A stretch of DNA of 64,000 bases, taken from Herminiimonas fonticola. Lineage in GTDB: Bacteria; Pseudomonadota; Gammaproteobacteria; Burkholderiales; Burkholderiaceae_D. How positions within the stretch are numbered: the first letter of the stretch is position 1; each line of letters begins with the position of its first letter. The translations under genes were made by a program, and so were the position numbers. Below, piece by piece: positions 56,597-64,000 of this stretch. Under the pieces are notes generated by a model. The model searched no databases, had not been told where the DNA came from, and saw only the letters and a program-made list of their open reading frames with translations. The stretch is taken from positions 434,001 through 498,000 of the forward strand of contig NZ_PTLZ01000002.1 of NCBI RefSeq assembly GCF_003293745.1, read 5' to 3'.

Positions 56597-59401
56597 TTAT
56601 TCAGCATCCGCCTTGGGATAAAACGCACGCTTGGCATTGATGATGCTGCCTTGGGCATATCCGATGCCTATGCTTTTCAGCTTTGTCAGGGTGATGTCGT
56701 CTTCGACGTTTTGTGCGATGGTGTCAATTCCCATCACTCCGCTGATGTTTTGTATCGCTTCAATCTTGGCGCAATCGACTGGATCGCTCGCCATGCCTTT
56801 GACGTAGCTGCCGTCAATTTTCAGGAAGTCCACATTCAAATGTTTTAGGTAGGCAAACGACGACATACCGCTGCCAAAGTCATCGAGTGCAACCCGGCAG
56901 CCCAAGGGCTTGAGCTTGCCGATGAAATTCAATGCACGTGTCAAGTTGGTAATGGCGGTGGTTTCGGCAATCGCAAAACAGATAGCTTCGAACGGCAAAG
57001 CGTAGTGAGCGAATTGTTCCATGATGAAGTCGAGGAAGCCGTCATCATCCAGTGAACTGCCGGAAATTTTGACGAACATCAAATGCTGATTCTCGTTCGG
57101 CGATTTCTTGATTGCTGCAGCATGTTGAGCAAAGACGGTACGTATGACCCAGCGATCGATGGTAGGCATGAAGTGATAGCGCTCAGCCGCAGGCAGGAAG
57201 GCCGAGGTCGGAATCAGCTTTCCGGATTCGTCGGCCATCATCAGGCTCAACTCATCGAAGGAAAAATTTTTCTTGTCCGTTTGAATGCTGACGATACGCT
57301 GCGAGAATAGATGGAAGCGGTCGTTCTCGAAAGCTTTTTGGATGCGTTCATTCCATTTGATTTCGCCTTCTCGCGCAGCTAGTTGGTGATCCTCAGGGCG
57401 ATAGATGTGCACGCGGTTACGACCGGAATCTTTTGCGACATAACACGCAGTGTCGGCGGCGCTTAGCAGATCAGGCAGGGACAGGGCGTTGGTATTGAAG
57501 TTGACCAAACCGATACTGACACCAATCGGGAAGATCTTGTCTTGCCAGACAAATTGAAAATCGCAAATTGTTTGCCGCAATTTTTCCGCGATACGACTAG
57601 CCGATTCGGGCGAGCAATTCTCGAGGAAGGCTCCGAACTCGTCGCCACCCAGTCGCGCCAGCGTATCGCTGTCACGCACCAGCGGTTGCAGCAATGCCGT
57701 GATTTGACGCAGCAGTTCGTCGCCTGCACTGTGACCACAGGTGTCATTGACGATCTTGAATTGATCCAGGTCCATGTACAGCAAGGCATGCTGCTTGGAT
57801 TGGCGCGCGAGTGTATCGATTGCCAGTTCCAGTCGACGCTCGAATTCACGGCGATTGAACAAGCCGGTCAGCGGATCGTGCGCCGCCTGATGCGACAACT
57901 GAATGGCCAGCTTGCGCGAATCGCTGACATCGTGGAATACCAGCACAACGCCAATAATCCGGCCTTCGCGATTACGTATAGGTGCAGCGGAATCTTCCAC
58001 CGCATATTCGATGCCGTCGCGACTGAGCAGCACCGTATCCTTGATCAGTTCGACATTGCTTTGTTGTGCCAGTACCAGCTCAACCGGATTGGGAACGGAT
58101 TCTCGGGTAAAGCCATTGAGTATCTTGAACACTTGTGTCGACGGCAAACCTTGTGCTTCGATACTCTTCCAGCCAGTCAGTTTTTCAGCGACGCGGTTCA
58201 TGTACTCGATATTGCCGCGACTGTCGGTGGTAATGACGGCGTCGGCAATCGATTCGAGGGTAACTTGCGCACGTTCTTTTTCGGCGAATAGAATTGCCTG
58301 CGACAGTTCGCGGTCTGATTCATGTTCTTGCAACGACGTCACCATGCCGTCAAAGGCGCGCGCCAGTTGGCTGATTTCTTCCTTGCCGTACTTGATACCG
58401 GTACGCGCGTCCAGATCGCCGGCCGCGATTTTGTTTGCTGTTTTTACCAACACCTTGACGCGTCGCAAAATGATGACGTCGCCGACAAACCAGGCAGCCA
58501 GCAAAGCCAGCAAGGCAATGATCGCCAGCGTGGTCAATTCCATCATTTGCAAATGGTTGGCTGGTGCGACGATGTCCTTGATCGGGATGCCGATGCTGAC
58601 TTTGAAGTTGGAAATATTATTGGTGCCGACCGGTGCAAACGCATGCAGGCGCGTGATGCCATCTGTATCCGTGAGTTCTGAGGTGCCGAAGCCGACCTTG
58701 ATCATGACGTCGAACAAGGATTGTGAAGCACGCGTGCCTATCCATTTTTCAGGATTTGGTCGTCTGGCAATGATGGTGCCGTTGCTGTCTGCGGTGATAA
58801 GTACGGCACCGGCAGGTAATGCGATGTCGCTGACAAAGCGATCGAGGTAATTCAAATCCAGTGCTGCAAAAATCACCGCTTGCACGGCACCGTTATTATC
58901 GAAGACTGGATAGGTCAGGTTGATCGCATGTTTGCGCAAGGCGTTACCAAATACATAGTCGCCGGCGATGAAGGTCTGCTCTTGTATCGCGCGTTTGAAA
59001 TGTGGGCGGTCTGCAACATTGAGTTTGCCATTTAACGGCATTGCGCTGCAGTCAACGTCACCATTCAGTTGAATCAGGCCGAAGTTGACGTAACCTTCAT
59101 TTTTTTTCAGGACTCTGGCGAGAAACTCGCTGCAGGTTTTTGTATCGCCGCGCAGTTCTGGTAGTGTCGAAAGTACACTCAATAATTGTTTGGTACCTTC
59201 GATGGAACGCGCTTCACTGGTCGCAGCTAATTGAGTTAGCTGCTGCAGGTTGTCTTCCGCCATGTGCACAGCTTGTTGTCGTTCTTTCCACGCGCCGTAC
59301 ACGGTCAGAATGACGGGAGGCACAATGGCGAGTAACACCAATACAAGCAAGCGCACACGCAAGCTATCGAAATTGAAATATGAGCTAAGCGGTTTGTTCA
59401 A
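56597..59401 (-). CDS. Cache-HAMP-PAS-GGDEF-EAL membrane protein with a degenerate EAL domain
   Basis: 934 residues. A membrane helix (about 18-35), a periplasmic Cache sensor (40-285), a second helix, HAMP (305-360), PAS (375-500), GGDEF (510-665) and EAL (680-930). GGDEF is intact (ARLGGDEFGAF) with the RxxD inhibitory site. The EAL domain is spoiled: the signature reads DELSLMM, the usual VNLS reads VKIS, and the EGVE loop reads QNVED, though VALDDFGSGMSS remains. It is therefore probably a cyclase with an EAL domain used for binding only. The start is a TTG at 59401 with a poor ribosome site; no better start keeps the first helix. Confidence 0.9.
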   Translation of the reverse strand: MNKPLSSYFNFDSLRVRLLVLVLLAIVPPVILTVYGAWKERQQAVHMAEDNLQQLTQLAATSEARSIEGTKQLLSVLSTLPELRGDTKTCSEFLARVLKKNEGYVNFGLIQLNGDVDCSAMPLNGKLNVADRPHFKRAIQEQTFIAGDYVFGNALRKHAINLTYPVFDNNGAVQAVIFAALDLNYLDRFVSDIALPAGAVLITADSNGTIIARRPNPEKWIGTRASQSLFDVMIKVGFGTSELTDTDGITRLHAFAPVGTNNISNFKVSIGIPIKDIVAPANHLQMMELTTLAIIALLALLAAWFVGDVIILRRVKVLVKTANKIAAGDLDARTGIKYGKEEISQLARAFDGMVTSLQEHESDRELSQAILFAEKERAQVTLESIADAVITTDSRGNIEYMNRVAEKLTGWKSIEAQGLPSTQVFKILNGFTRESVPNPVELVLAQQSNVELIKDTVLLSRDGIEYAVEDSAAPIRNREGRIIGVVLVFHDVSDSRKLAIQLSHQAAHDPLTGLFNRREFERRLELAIDTLARQSKQHALLYMDLDQFKIVNDTCGHSAGDELLRQITALLQPLVRDSDTLARLGGDEFGAFLENCSPESASRIAEKLRQTICDFQFVWQDKIFPIGVSIGLVNFNTNALSLPDLLSAADTACYVAKDSGRNRVHIYRPEDHQLAAREGEIKWNERIQKAFENDRFHLFSQRIVSIQTDKKNFSFDELSLMMADESGKLIPTSAFLPAAERYHFMPTIDRWVIRTVFAQHAAAIKKSPNENQHLMFVKISGSSLDDDGFLDFIMEQFAHYALPFEAICFAIAETTAITNLTRALNFIGKLKPLGCRVALDDFGSGMSSFAYLKHLNVDFLKIDGSYVKGMASDPVDCAKIEAIQNISGVMGIDTIAQNVEDDITLTKLKSIGIGYAQGSIINAKRAFYPKADAE

Positions 59402-59609
59402 TGCGTGGACTTTTAAAATGACCGTCGATCCCGCGCTGTACAGTACAGCGCGCAGCTTCGACTGTAATAATGATTAATTCTTATCGCGCATGTATGCGAC
59501 TTTACAGTCGTTCCCTGAGTGAACTCAGACTAGGGCGGAGGGAAAAGAGTTTCCGAAATACAGCAGAAGGACAAAAATAGTTAGTGCCGCGCACTGTAAT
59601 TTGCGTCCG

Positions 59610-60407
59610 TCAGACTGCCCGGCGCATTTTCTGGGCTGTGTAATCTTTGACTTCTTTAGGCATTTTGACCAGTTTGATGATGGCTAAAGTGCAATTATCT
59701 GCCTTGCCATTGACTGCACGTTCCCGTGCTTTGGCAATCAGCATTTCGCTGGCTTTGCGCGGCGAGTTCATCGCGATGGCAGCGCCTAACTCTGCTTCGT
59801 TGAAATATCGCCACAGTCCATCACTGCAGAGCAGGAAAGAGTCGCCGATTTTCAAGCCGTCGCGCCGGTTGGTCGCGAGCGTGAAATCACTACTGCTGCC
59901 CAGTACGTTCACCAACAGATTCACTAATAGTGGATCGTTGGCTTTGGTCTCGTCGAGCTTGTTTTCAGCTTTTAATTGTTCGAAATATGTGTGGTCGGTT
60001 GTCCGCTTAACGCAATTCGGACCTTCAAAGTAGTACAGACGTGAATCGCCTACGTGTGCCCAGATGGCACTGTTTTGCGGTGTGATGATCAGAAGAACAA
60101 CGGTGCTATGCGGTTTTTTGGCGGAAGACATGGCTGACAACTTGATAACGGTGTCTGCTTCTTTCGCAATGCTGAGCAAAATATCTTCCACCGTGTCTGT
60201 CAGCGGCGAAAAACGTTCAAAAATTTGTTGAGCCGTATTGATTACTTGCTCTGCTGCCAGCGCACCCTGATTACCCATGCCATCAGCGACGACGGCCAGC
60301 ATGTAGCCGGGGGCCTTGGGCGCAGCAAACAATGCGCATCTATCTTGTTGATCTTCGCGATCGCCAATATGTTGGCCGGTTCCTGCTTCTATCTTGTATT
60401 GGCTCAT
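59610..60407 (-). CDS. PP2C-type serine/threonine protein phosphatase
   Basis: 265 residues with the PP2C metal-dependent phosphatase fold. The metal-binding acids are in QDRCALF, VVADGMGNQGA, ICSDGLW-type LLCSDGLW and GKADNCTLA; VGDSRLYYF is also diagnostic. It would remove phosphate from Ser/Thr of proteins, in opposition to Hanks-type kinases; none is in the window. Cytoplasmic, no membrane helix. ATG 60407 begins MSQYKIEAGTGQHIGDREDQ, with the first Asp motif in place. Confidence 0.92.
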   Translation of the reverse strand: MSQYKIEAGTGQHIGDREDQQDRCALFAAPKAPGYMLAVVADGMGNQGALAAEQVINTAQQIFERFSPLTDTVEDILLSIAKEADTVIKLSAMSSAKKPHSTVVLLIITPQNSAIWAHVGDSRLYYFEGPNCVKRTTDHTYFEQLKAENKLDETKANDPLLVNLLVNVLGSSSDFTLATNRRDGLKIGDSFLLCSDGLWRYFNEAELGAAIAMNSPRKASEMLIAKARERAVNGKADNCTLAIIKLVKMPKEVKDYTAQKMRRAV

Positions 60408-60498
60408 ACGTCTGGGTGGATTAAACTATGCAGGTAAATTTGTTGCGTTTGATTATTGCATGCGTATTTGGCAGGCAAGTCAAAGGCAGCCCGTTTAA

Positions 60499-60521
60499 AT
60501 TGTAAGAATTTTTTACAATTG
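60499..60521. repeat. Eight-base inverted repeat AATTGTAA/TTACAATT
   Basis: AT-rich palindrome (60499-60506 and 60514-60521) about 90 bases upstream of the PP2C start. It may be a regulator site. Its right arm overlaps a TTTACA that could be a -35 element. Confidence 0.45.
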
Positions 60522-60550
60522 GTTTTATTTGTCTTTATGACATAAAAACT

Positions 60551-60600
60551 AGCGACTCTATGCATGCAGCACCTTTTACATGCAGAATCAGTCGCTTTTT
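60551..60600. other. Hairpin with T tract between divergent genes, possible small RNA end
   Basis: AGCGACT (60551-60557) and AGTCGCT (60590-60596) pair, with inner TGCATG/CATGCA, followed by five T on the plus strand. No plus-strand gene lies upstream to be terminated. A TTTACA (60513) and TATGAC about 18 bases on could form a weak promoter, so a short RNA may be made here. Confidence 0.35.
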
Positions 60601-60697
60601 GTAGGCAATTTGCTACGACGACTTCGGTAAATGGATGTCGGTTTGTAGTGACACGAGGATGCATCCTTATTGAAGTGCAACATCGCCAGAATGACCT

Positions 60698-60904
60698 ATG
60701 ACTATGAGTTCTCCGCAAGCTATTCACCAACGTATTGTTGAACTTGAAGTCGAACATCGCGACCTGGATGAAGTGATTGAAACGCTGATCCGTGACGGCC
60801 GGCATGAAGAGTTACAATTGCGTCGTTTGAAAAAGCGTAAATTGCAATTGAAGGACAACATCACCTTGCTCAAAATGCAGCTGATTCCCGACATTCCCGC
60901 TTAG
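60698..60904 (+). CDS. DUF465 (YdcH) family small protein
   Basis: 68 residues. It has the DUF465 helical hairpin pattern: IVELEVEHRDLDEVIETLI and LKKRKLQLKDNITLLKMQ. The family is widespread in proteobacteria, and its function is unknown. ATG 60698 or 60704 could start it; neither has a strong ribosome site. A large inverted repeat follows before the helicase gene. Confidence 0.88.
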   Translation: MTMSSPQAIHQRIVELEVEHRDLDEVIETLIRDGRHEELQLRRLKKRKLQLKDNITLLKMQLIPDIPA

Positions 60905-60923
60905 TAAACACCTTGTATTACCT

Positions 60924-61010
60924 GAGCGAAGATACAAGCATTGCAATGCGCACCACGCAGTTGTCGCGTGCATTCTTGTTTAATTAGTTTCTGTGCAGGC
61001 TTGTATCTTC
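60924..61010 (+). repeat. Large inverted repeat upstream of the DinG-like gene
   Basis: GAAGATACAAGC (60928-60939) and GCTTGTATCTTC (60999-61010) are perfect complements, 59 bases apart. Inner AATGC...GCATT sequence can also pair, so the whole may fold as one long hairpin just before the helicase gene. Confidence 0.6.
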
Positions 61011-61055
61011 AGGCGCACAAACCTTGCCTTTTAACGCATTGCCCAAGACCTTATT

Positions 61056-63080
61056 TTGATCGCTGAATCTGCCGCATTGCCCGCTGGAGCCTCCGCCCCA
61101 CAAGTCGCCACTCACGATGCCGAGCTCGATCAGCTGTTTGGCGTGGATAGTCCGCTCGGGCATGCGGTTGGCGGTTTTCGTCCGCGCAAATCCCAAACCG
61201 AGATGGCCAAGGCAATTGCCAATGCGATCGCCAATCAAAATACCTTGATCGCCGAAGCCGGTACTGGCACCGGTAAAACCTTCGCGTATCTGGTGCCGTC
61301 CTTGCTGTGGGGCGGCAAGGTGATTATTTCCACCGGCACCAAGAACTTGCAGGATCAACTTTTTCTGCGTGATATTCCTACCGTCCGCAAAGCGCTGGGC
61401 GCACCGGTTTCCATCGCCTTGCTCAAAGGGCGCGCCAACTACGTTTGTCATTTCCATCTCGAACGCACATTACAGAATGGCCGGCTGACTTCACGTGACG
61501 ATGTCGGCTACCTGCGTGAAATTTCGCGCTTCATGAAAACCACCGGTTCAGGTGACAAGGCTGAGTTGTCCAAGGTGCCGGAAACTGCTTTGGTGTGGAA
61601 CCTCGTCACCTCGACGCGCGATACCTGCATGGGCGCAGAGTGCCAGTATTACCAGGATTGCTTTGTGATGAAGGCGCGCAAGGAAGCGCAGCAGGCTGAC
61701 GTTGTGGTCGTCAATCATCATTTGTTCTTTGCCGACGTGGCGTTGAAAGATACCGGCGTCGCCGAATTGCTGCCGTCGGCGAACACGATTATTTTCGATG
61801 AGGCGCATCAGTTGCCAGAGACCGCAACGCTGTTTTTCGGCGATACGATTTCTACATCCCACGTCTTGGAGTTGTGTCGCGATGTGTTGGCAGAAGGTTT
61901 GTCGCATGCGCGCGATGGTGCGGATTGGGCTGGCGTCGTGAGCAAGGTCGAGCGTGCCGCACGCGATCTGCGCCTGACTTTTCCTCAGGATATCGTGCGT
62001 CTCGCAGTGAATCAGATTGCGCCGTCCAGCGCGTTTTTTCCTGCGCTGGAAACATTGAAGGATGAACTGGACGGCATGATCTCCGTCCTGCAAAAACAGG
62101 CCGAACGCGCCGAGACGATAGAACAATGCCGTGTGCGCGGAGTGGAAATAGCCACACGCCTCGATGCATGGAACAAGCCCAGGGGCGATGTAATCATCGG
62201 CCAGGAAAGCGTGTTGTGGGTAGAAGCATTTTCGTCGTCGCTGCAGCTGCATCAGACGCCGCTTTCGATTGCACCGATTTTCAACAAGCAGCGTGAAGGC
62301 GTGCCGCGTACATGGATATTTACTTCCGCCACGCTGGCAGTTAAAAATGACTTCAATCATTACACCGCGCAAATGGGCTTGTGGGACGAGCCGGCGCAAT
62401 CATGGCCGAGTCCTTTTGATTACGACAGCCAGGGTTTGTTGTACGTCCCTACCGGTTTGCCGCAGCCGAATTCACTTGAATATACCGATGCCGTGATCGA
62501 TGCGGCATTGCCGGTAATTGAAGCCGCTGGTGGCGGTGCATTCTTATTGTGCACAACGATACGCGCAGTCAATCGTGCTGCGGAGCGCTTGCGTGAAGAA
62601 TTCGAACGTCGAAAATTGCCTTTCCCATTGATGGTGCAGGGCGAGGCTGGACGCACAGAGTTGCTGGATAGGTTCCGCGCGGCTGGCAATGCGGTATTGA
62701 TCGGCAGTCAGAGTTTTTGGGAAGGCGTCGATGTGCGCGGCGATGCATTGTCATTGGTGATTATCGACAAGTTACCTTTTTCGCCACCGGATGATCCGGT
62801 TCTGGCTGCGCGTATCGAAGCGCTGGAACGCAAGGGCATGAACGGCTTCATGCATCACCAGTTGCCGGCAGCTATCATCAATTTGAAGCAGGGCGCTGGT
62901 CGCCTGATCCGTGATGAAACTGATCGTGGCGTGCTGATGATTTGCGATCCACGTTTGATTGCCAAACCGTATGGCAAACGAATCTGGCAAAGCCTGCCGC
63001 CTTTCAAACGAACCCGCGAACTCGATGCAGTACGCACGTTTTTTGCATCGACCCTAGAGTCGATTAACGACGCAGAGTAA
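61056..63080 (+). CDS. ATP-dependent DNA helicase, DinG/YoaA (XPD-like) family
   Basis: 674 residues. Superfamily 2 helicase with Walker A in AEAGTGTGKTFAYLVP, the DEAH box in IIFDEAHQLPE and the late QGAGRLIRDETDRG motif. Iron-sulfur cysteines are seen in YVCHF, TCMGAECQYYQDC, as in DinG, YoaA and XPD. It unwinds DNA 5' to 3' in repair and replication restart. A stop at 61032 forces the start between there and the conserved region; TTG 61056 is the only common codon available, with a weak ribosome site. Length (about 674) fits YoaA. Confidence 0.92.
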   Translation: MIAESAALPAGASAPQVATHDAELDQLFGVDSPLGHAVGGFRPRKSQTEMAKAIANAIANQNTLIAEAGTGTGKTFAYLVPSLLWGGKVIISTGTKNLQDQLFLRDIPTVRKALGAPVSIALLKGRANYVCHFHLERTLQNGRLTSRDDVGYLREISRFMKTTGSGDKAELSKVPETALVWNLVTSTRDTCMGAECQYYQDCFVMKARKEAQQADVVVVNHHLFFADVALKDTGVAELLPSANTIIFDEAHQLPETATLFFGDTISTSHVLELCRDVLAEGLSHARDGADWAGVVSKVERAARDLRLTFPQDIVRLAVNQIAPSSAFFPALETLKDELDGMISVLQKQAERAETIEQCRVRGVEIATRLDAWNKPRGDVIIGQESVLWVEAFSSSLQLHQTPLSIAPIFNKQREGVPRTWIFTSATLAVKNDFNHYTAQMGLWDEPAQSWPSPFDYDSQGLLYVPTGLPQPNSLEYTDAVIDAALPVIEAAGGGAFLLCTTIRAVNRAAERLREEFERRKLPFPLMVQGEAGRTELLDRFRAAGNAVLIGSQSFWEGVDVRGDALSLVIIDKLPFSPPDDPVLAARIEALERKGMNGFMHHQLPAAIINLKQGAGRLIRDETDRGVLMICDPRLIAKPYGKRIWQSLPPFKRTRELDAVRTFFASTLESINDAE

Positions 63081-63171
63081 TTGCAAGGCGAGCGGCAACC
63101 ATCTGTCCGGCAGTCGTGTAAAACGCGAAAGCTAGTTCAGAAAGCAGCATGGCTTCAGGTAAAATTCGCAC

Positions 63172-63921
63172 ATGAAAATTCTTATCAGTAATGACGATGG
63201 CTATCTTGCGCCCGGGCTGATCGCTTTGGCCGAGGCGCTGGCACCGATTGCCGATATCGTCGTCGTTGCGCCGGACAGCAATCGCTCCGGCAGCTCCAAT
63301 TCCCTGACACTGGACAGGCCGCTTTCCGTCTACCAGGCGGCTAACGGTTTTTACTTCATCAACGGTACGCCATCCGATTGCGTCCACATTGCGCTGACCG
63401 GCATCATGGGTTTTCGCCCCGATCTGATTGTTTCTGGTATTAATCAGGGGCAAAACATGGGCGACGACACCTTGTATTCCGGCACGGTTGCGGCAGCGAC
63501 GGAAGGGCATCTGTTTGGCATTCCGGCGATCGCTTTTTCGCAACTGGACAAGGGATGGGCGGAAATCAATTCGGCGGCACGCGTTGCGCGCGATATCGTT
63601 GAACGTTGCGCGGAAGGGCGTTTTGATCATCTGGCTGAAAATTTCCTGTTGAACGTCAATATTCCGAATTTGCCATATGAACAACTGAAACCTGCGATTG
63701 CCACTCGTCTCGGCAAGCGCCATCAGTCAGAAGCCGTAATCAAAACGCAAGATCCAAGTGGTCGCGATATTTATTGGATAGGTGCTTGTGGTGGACAAAA
63801 GGATGCAGGCGAAGGCACCGATTTTCACGCAACCGCGTTGGGTCATGTATCTATTACGCCTTTGCAAATAGATTTGACACACAATGCGCAACTTGCCACG
63901 TTGAAGAAGGTTTTGGCATGA
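63172..63921 (+). CDS. surE: 5'/3'-nucleotidase SurE
   Basis: 249 residues. It removes phosphate from nucleoside monophosphates and short polyphosphates, and supports stationary-phase survival. The metal site is [14 protein letters not shown] (Asp pair), with [10 protein letters not shown] and [25 protein letters not shown] 63172 is clear. The stop overlaps the next gene by four bases (ATGA), the classic surE-pcm coupling. Confidence 0.97.
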   Translation: MKILISNDDGYLAPGLIALAEALAPIADIVVVAPDSNRSGSSNSLTLDRPLSVYQAANGFYFINGTPSDCVHIALTGIMGFRPDLIVSGINQGQNMGDDTLYSGTVAAATEGHLFGIPAIAFSQLDKGWAEINSAARVARDIVERCAEGRFDHLAENFLLNVNIPNLPYEQLKPAIATRLGKRHQSEAVIKTQDPSGRDIYWIGACGGQKDAGEGTDFHATALGHVSITPLQIDLTHNAQLATLKKVLA

Positions 63922-64000
63922 CGGACAAAACCAAGCGCTTCCCGCTGTCGCTCTCATCAATTGCCGAGAAAGCTCCTCGCAATGGCACACGCAGTGAGCC
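63918..64000 (+). CDS. pcm: Probable protein-L-isoaspartate O-methyltransferase, 5' part only
   Basis: 27 codons are visible before the window ends. They read [20 protein letters not shown] and on to NGTRSE. The N-terminal KRFPLSL and APR elements resemble Burkholderiales Pcm, and the four-base overlap with surE is the usual arrangement. Pcm repairs isoaspartyl residues with SAM. No catalytic motif is visible, so the call rests on context and the short N-terminus. Confidence 0.65.
   Translation, partial: MTDKTKRFPLSLSSIAEKAPRNGTRSE

Overview
The window is ordinary bacterial chromosome. Gene order and protein families point to a betaproteobacterium of the Oxalobacteraceae, most like Herminiimonas or Janthinobacterium. 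The grounds are the order leuC-leuD-leuB-asd-fimV-truA-trpF-trpB-trpA-accD-folC-SPOR-cvpA-purF, the order ilvB-ilvN-ilvC-pssA-leuA, the phasin, DUF3106, DUF3619 and DUF4124 proteins typical of Burkholderiales, and moderate GC. The assignment rests on recall of gene order, not on a search. I see no rRNA, tRNA, insertion sequence, prophage, integron or CRISPR array.

Layout. 1-14.7 kb is mixed accessory and housekeeping: a truncated amidohydrolase, DoxX, an MFS exporter, an isochorismatase-type hydrolase, a decayed RidA-type gene, an unusual FAH-family protein with an export signal, catalase, a WrbA/DUF2069/FAD-oxidase operon, a YihY membrane protein, an Mpo1-like protein, a CBS protein and an LplT-type transporter. 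14.7-20.3 kb holds a response regulator with c-di-GMP domains followed by a multi-PAS histidine kinase, probably a two-component pair. 20.4-40.7 kb is the biosynthetic core: chorismate synthase, a lipoprotein metalloprotease, leucine genes with an entericidin-type lipoprotein between leuC and leuD, aspartate-semialdehyde dehydrogenase, a FimV-like protein, TruA, tryptophan genes, acetyl-CoA carboxylase beta, folate synthase, a SPOR protein, CvpA, PurF and a transsulfuration-type PLP enzyme. 40.7-44.5 kb, on the minus strand, holds a LOG protein, a phasin-like protein and a four-gene ECF sigma operon. 45-52.5 kb is the branched-chain cluster with phosphatidylserine synthase. 52.6-64 kb contains two membrane c-di-GMP proteins, small stress-type proteins, a PP2C phosphatase, a DinG/YoaA-type helicase, SurE and the start of a probable pcm.

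Function. leuA, leuC, leuD, leuB and ilvB, ilvN, ilvC together cover most of leucine and valine synthesis. asd and the PLP enzyme belong to aspartate-derived and sulfur amino acid metabolism. Three large proteins carry GGDEF and EAL domains, and their sequence signatures predict different outputs: one probable phosphodiesterase with a spoiled GGDEF, one with both domains intact, and one probable cyclase with a spoiled EAL.

The clearest structural oddity is a 150-bp tandem triplication that carries the last 47 bases of ilvC and its terminator, giving three terminators in a row. The last copy has paired compensating changes in the terminator stem. No wholly new multi-gene system stands out. The best candidates for new biology are this terminator array, the exported FAH-family protein, the sigma/DUF3619/DUF3106/RDD operon and several unexplained hairpins between genes.
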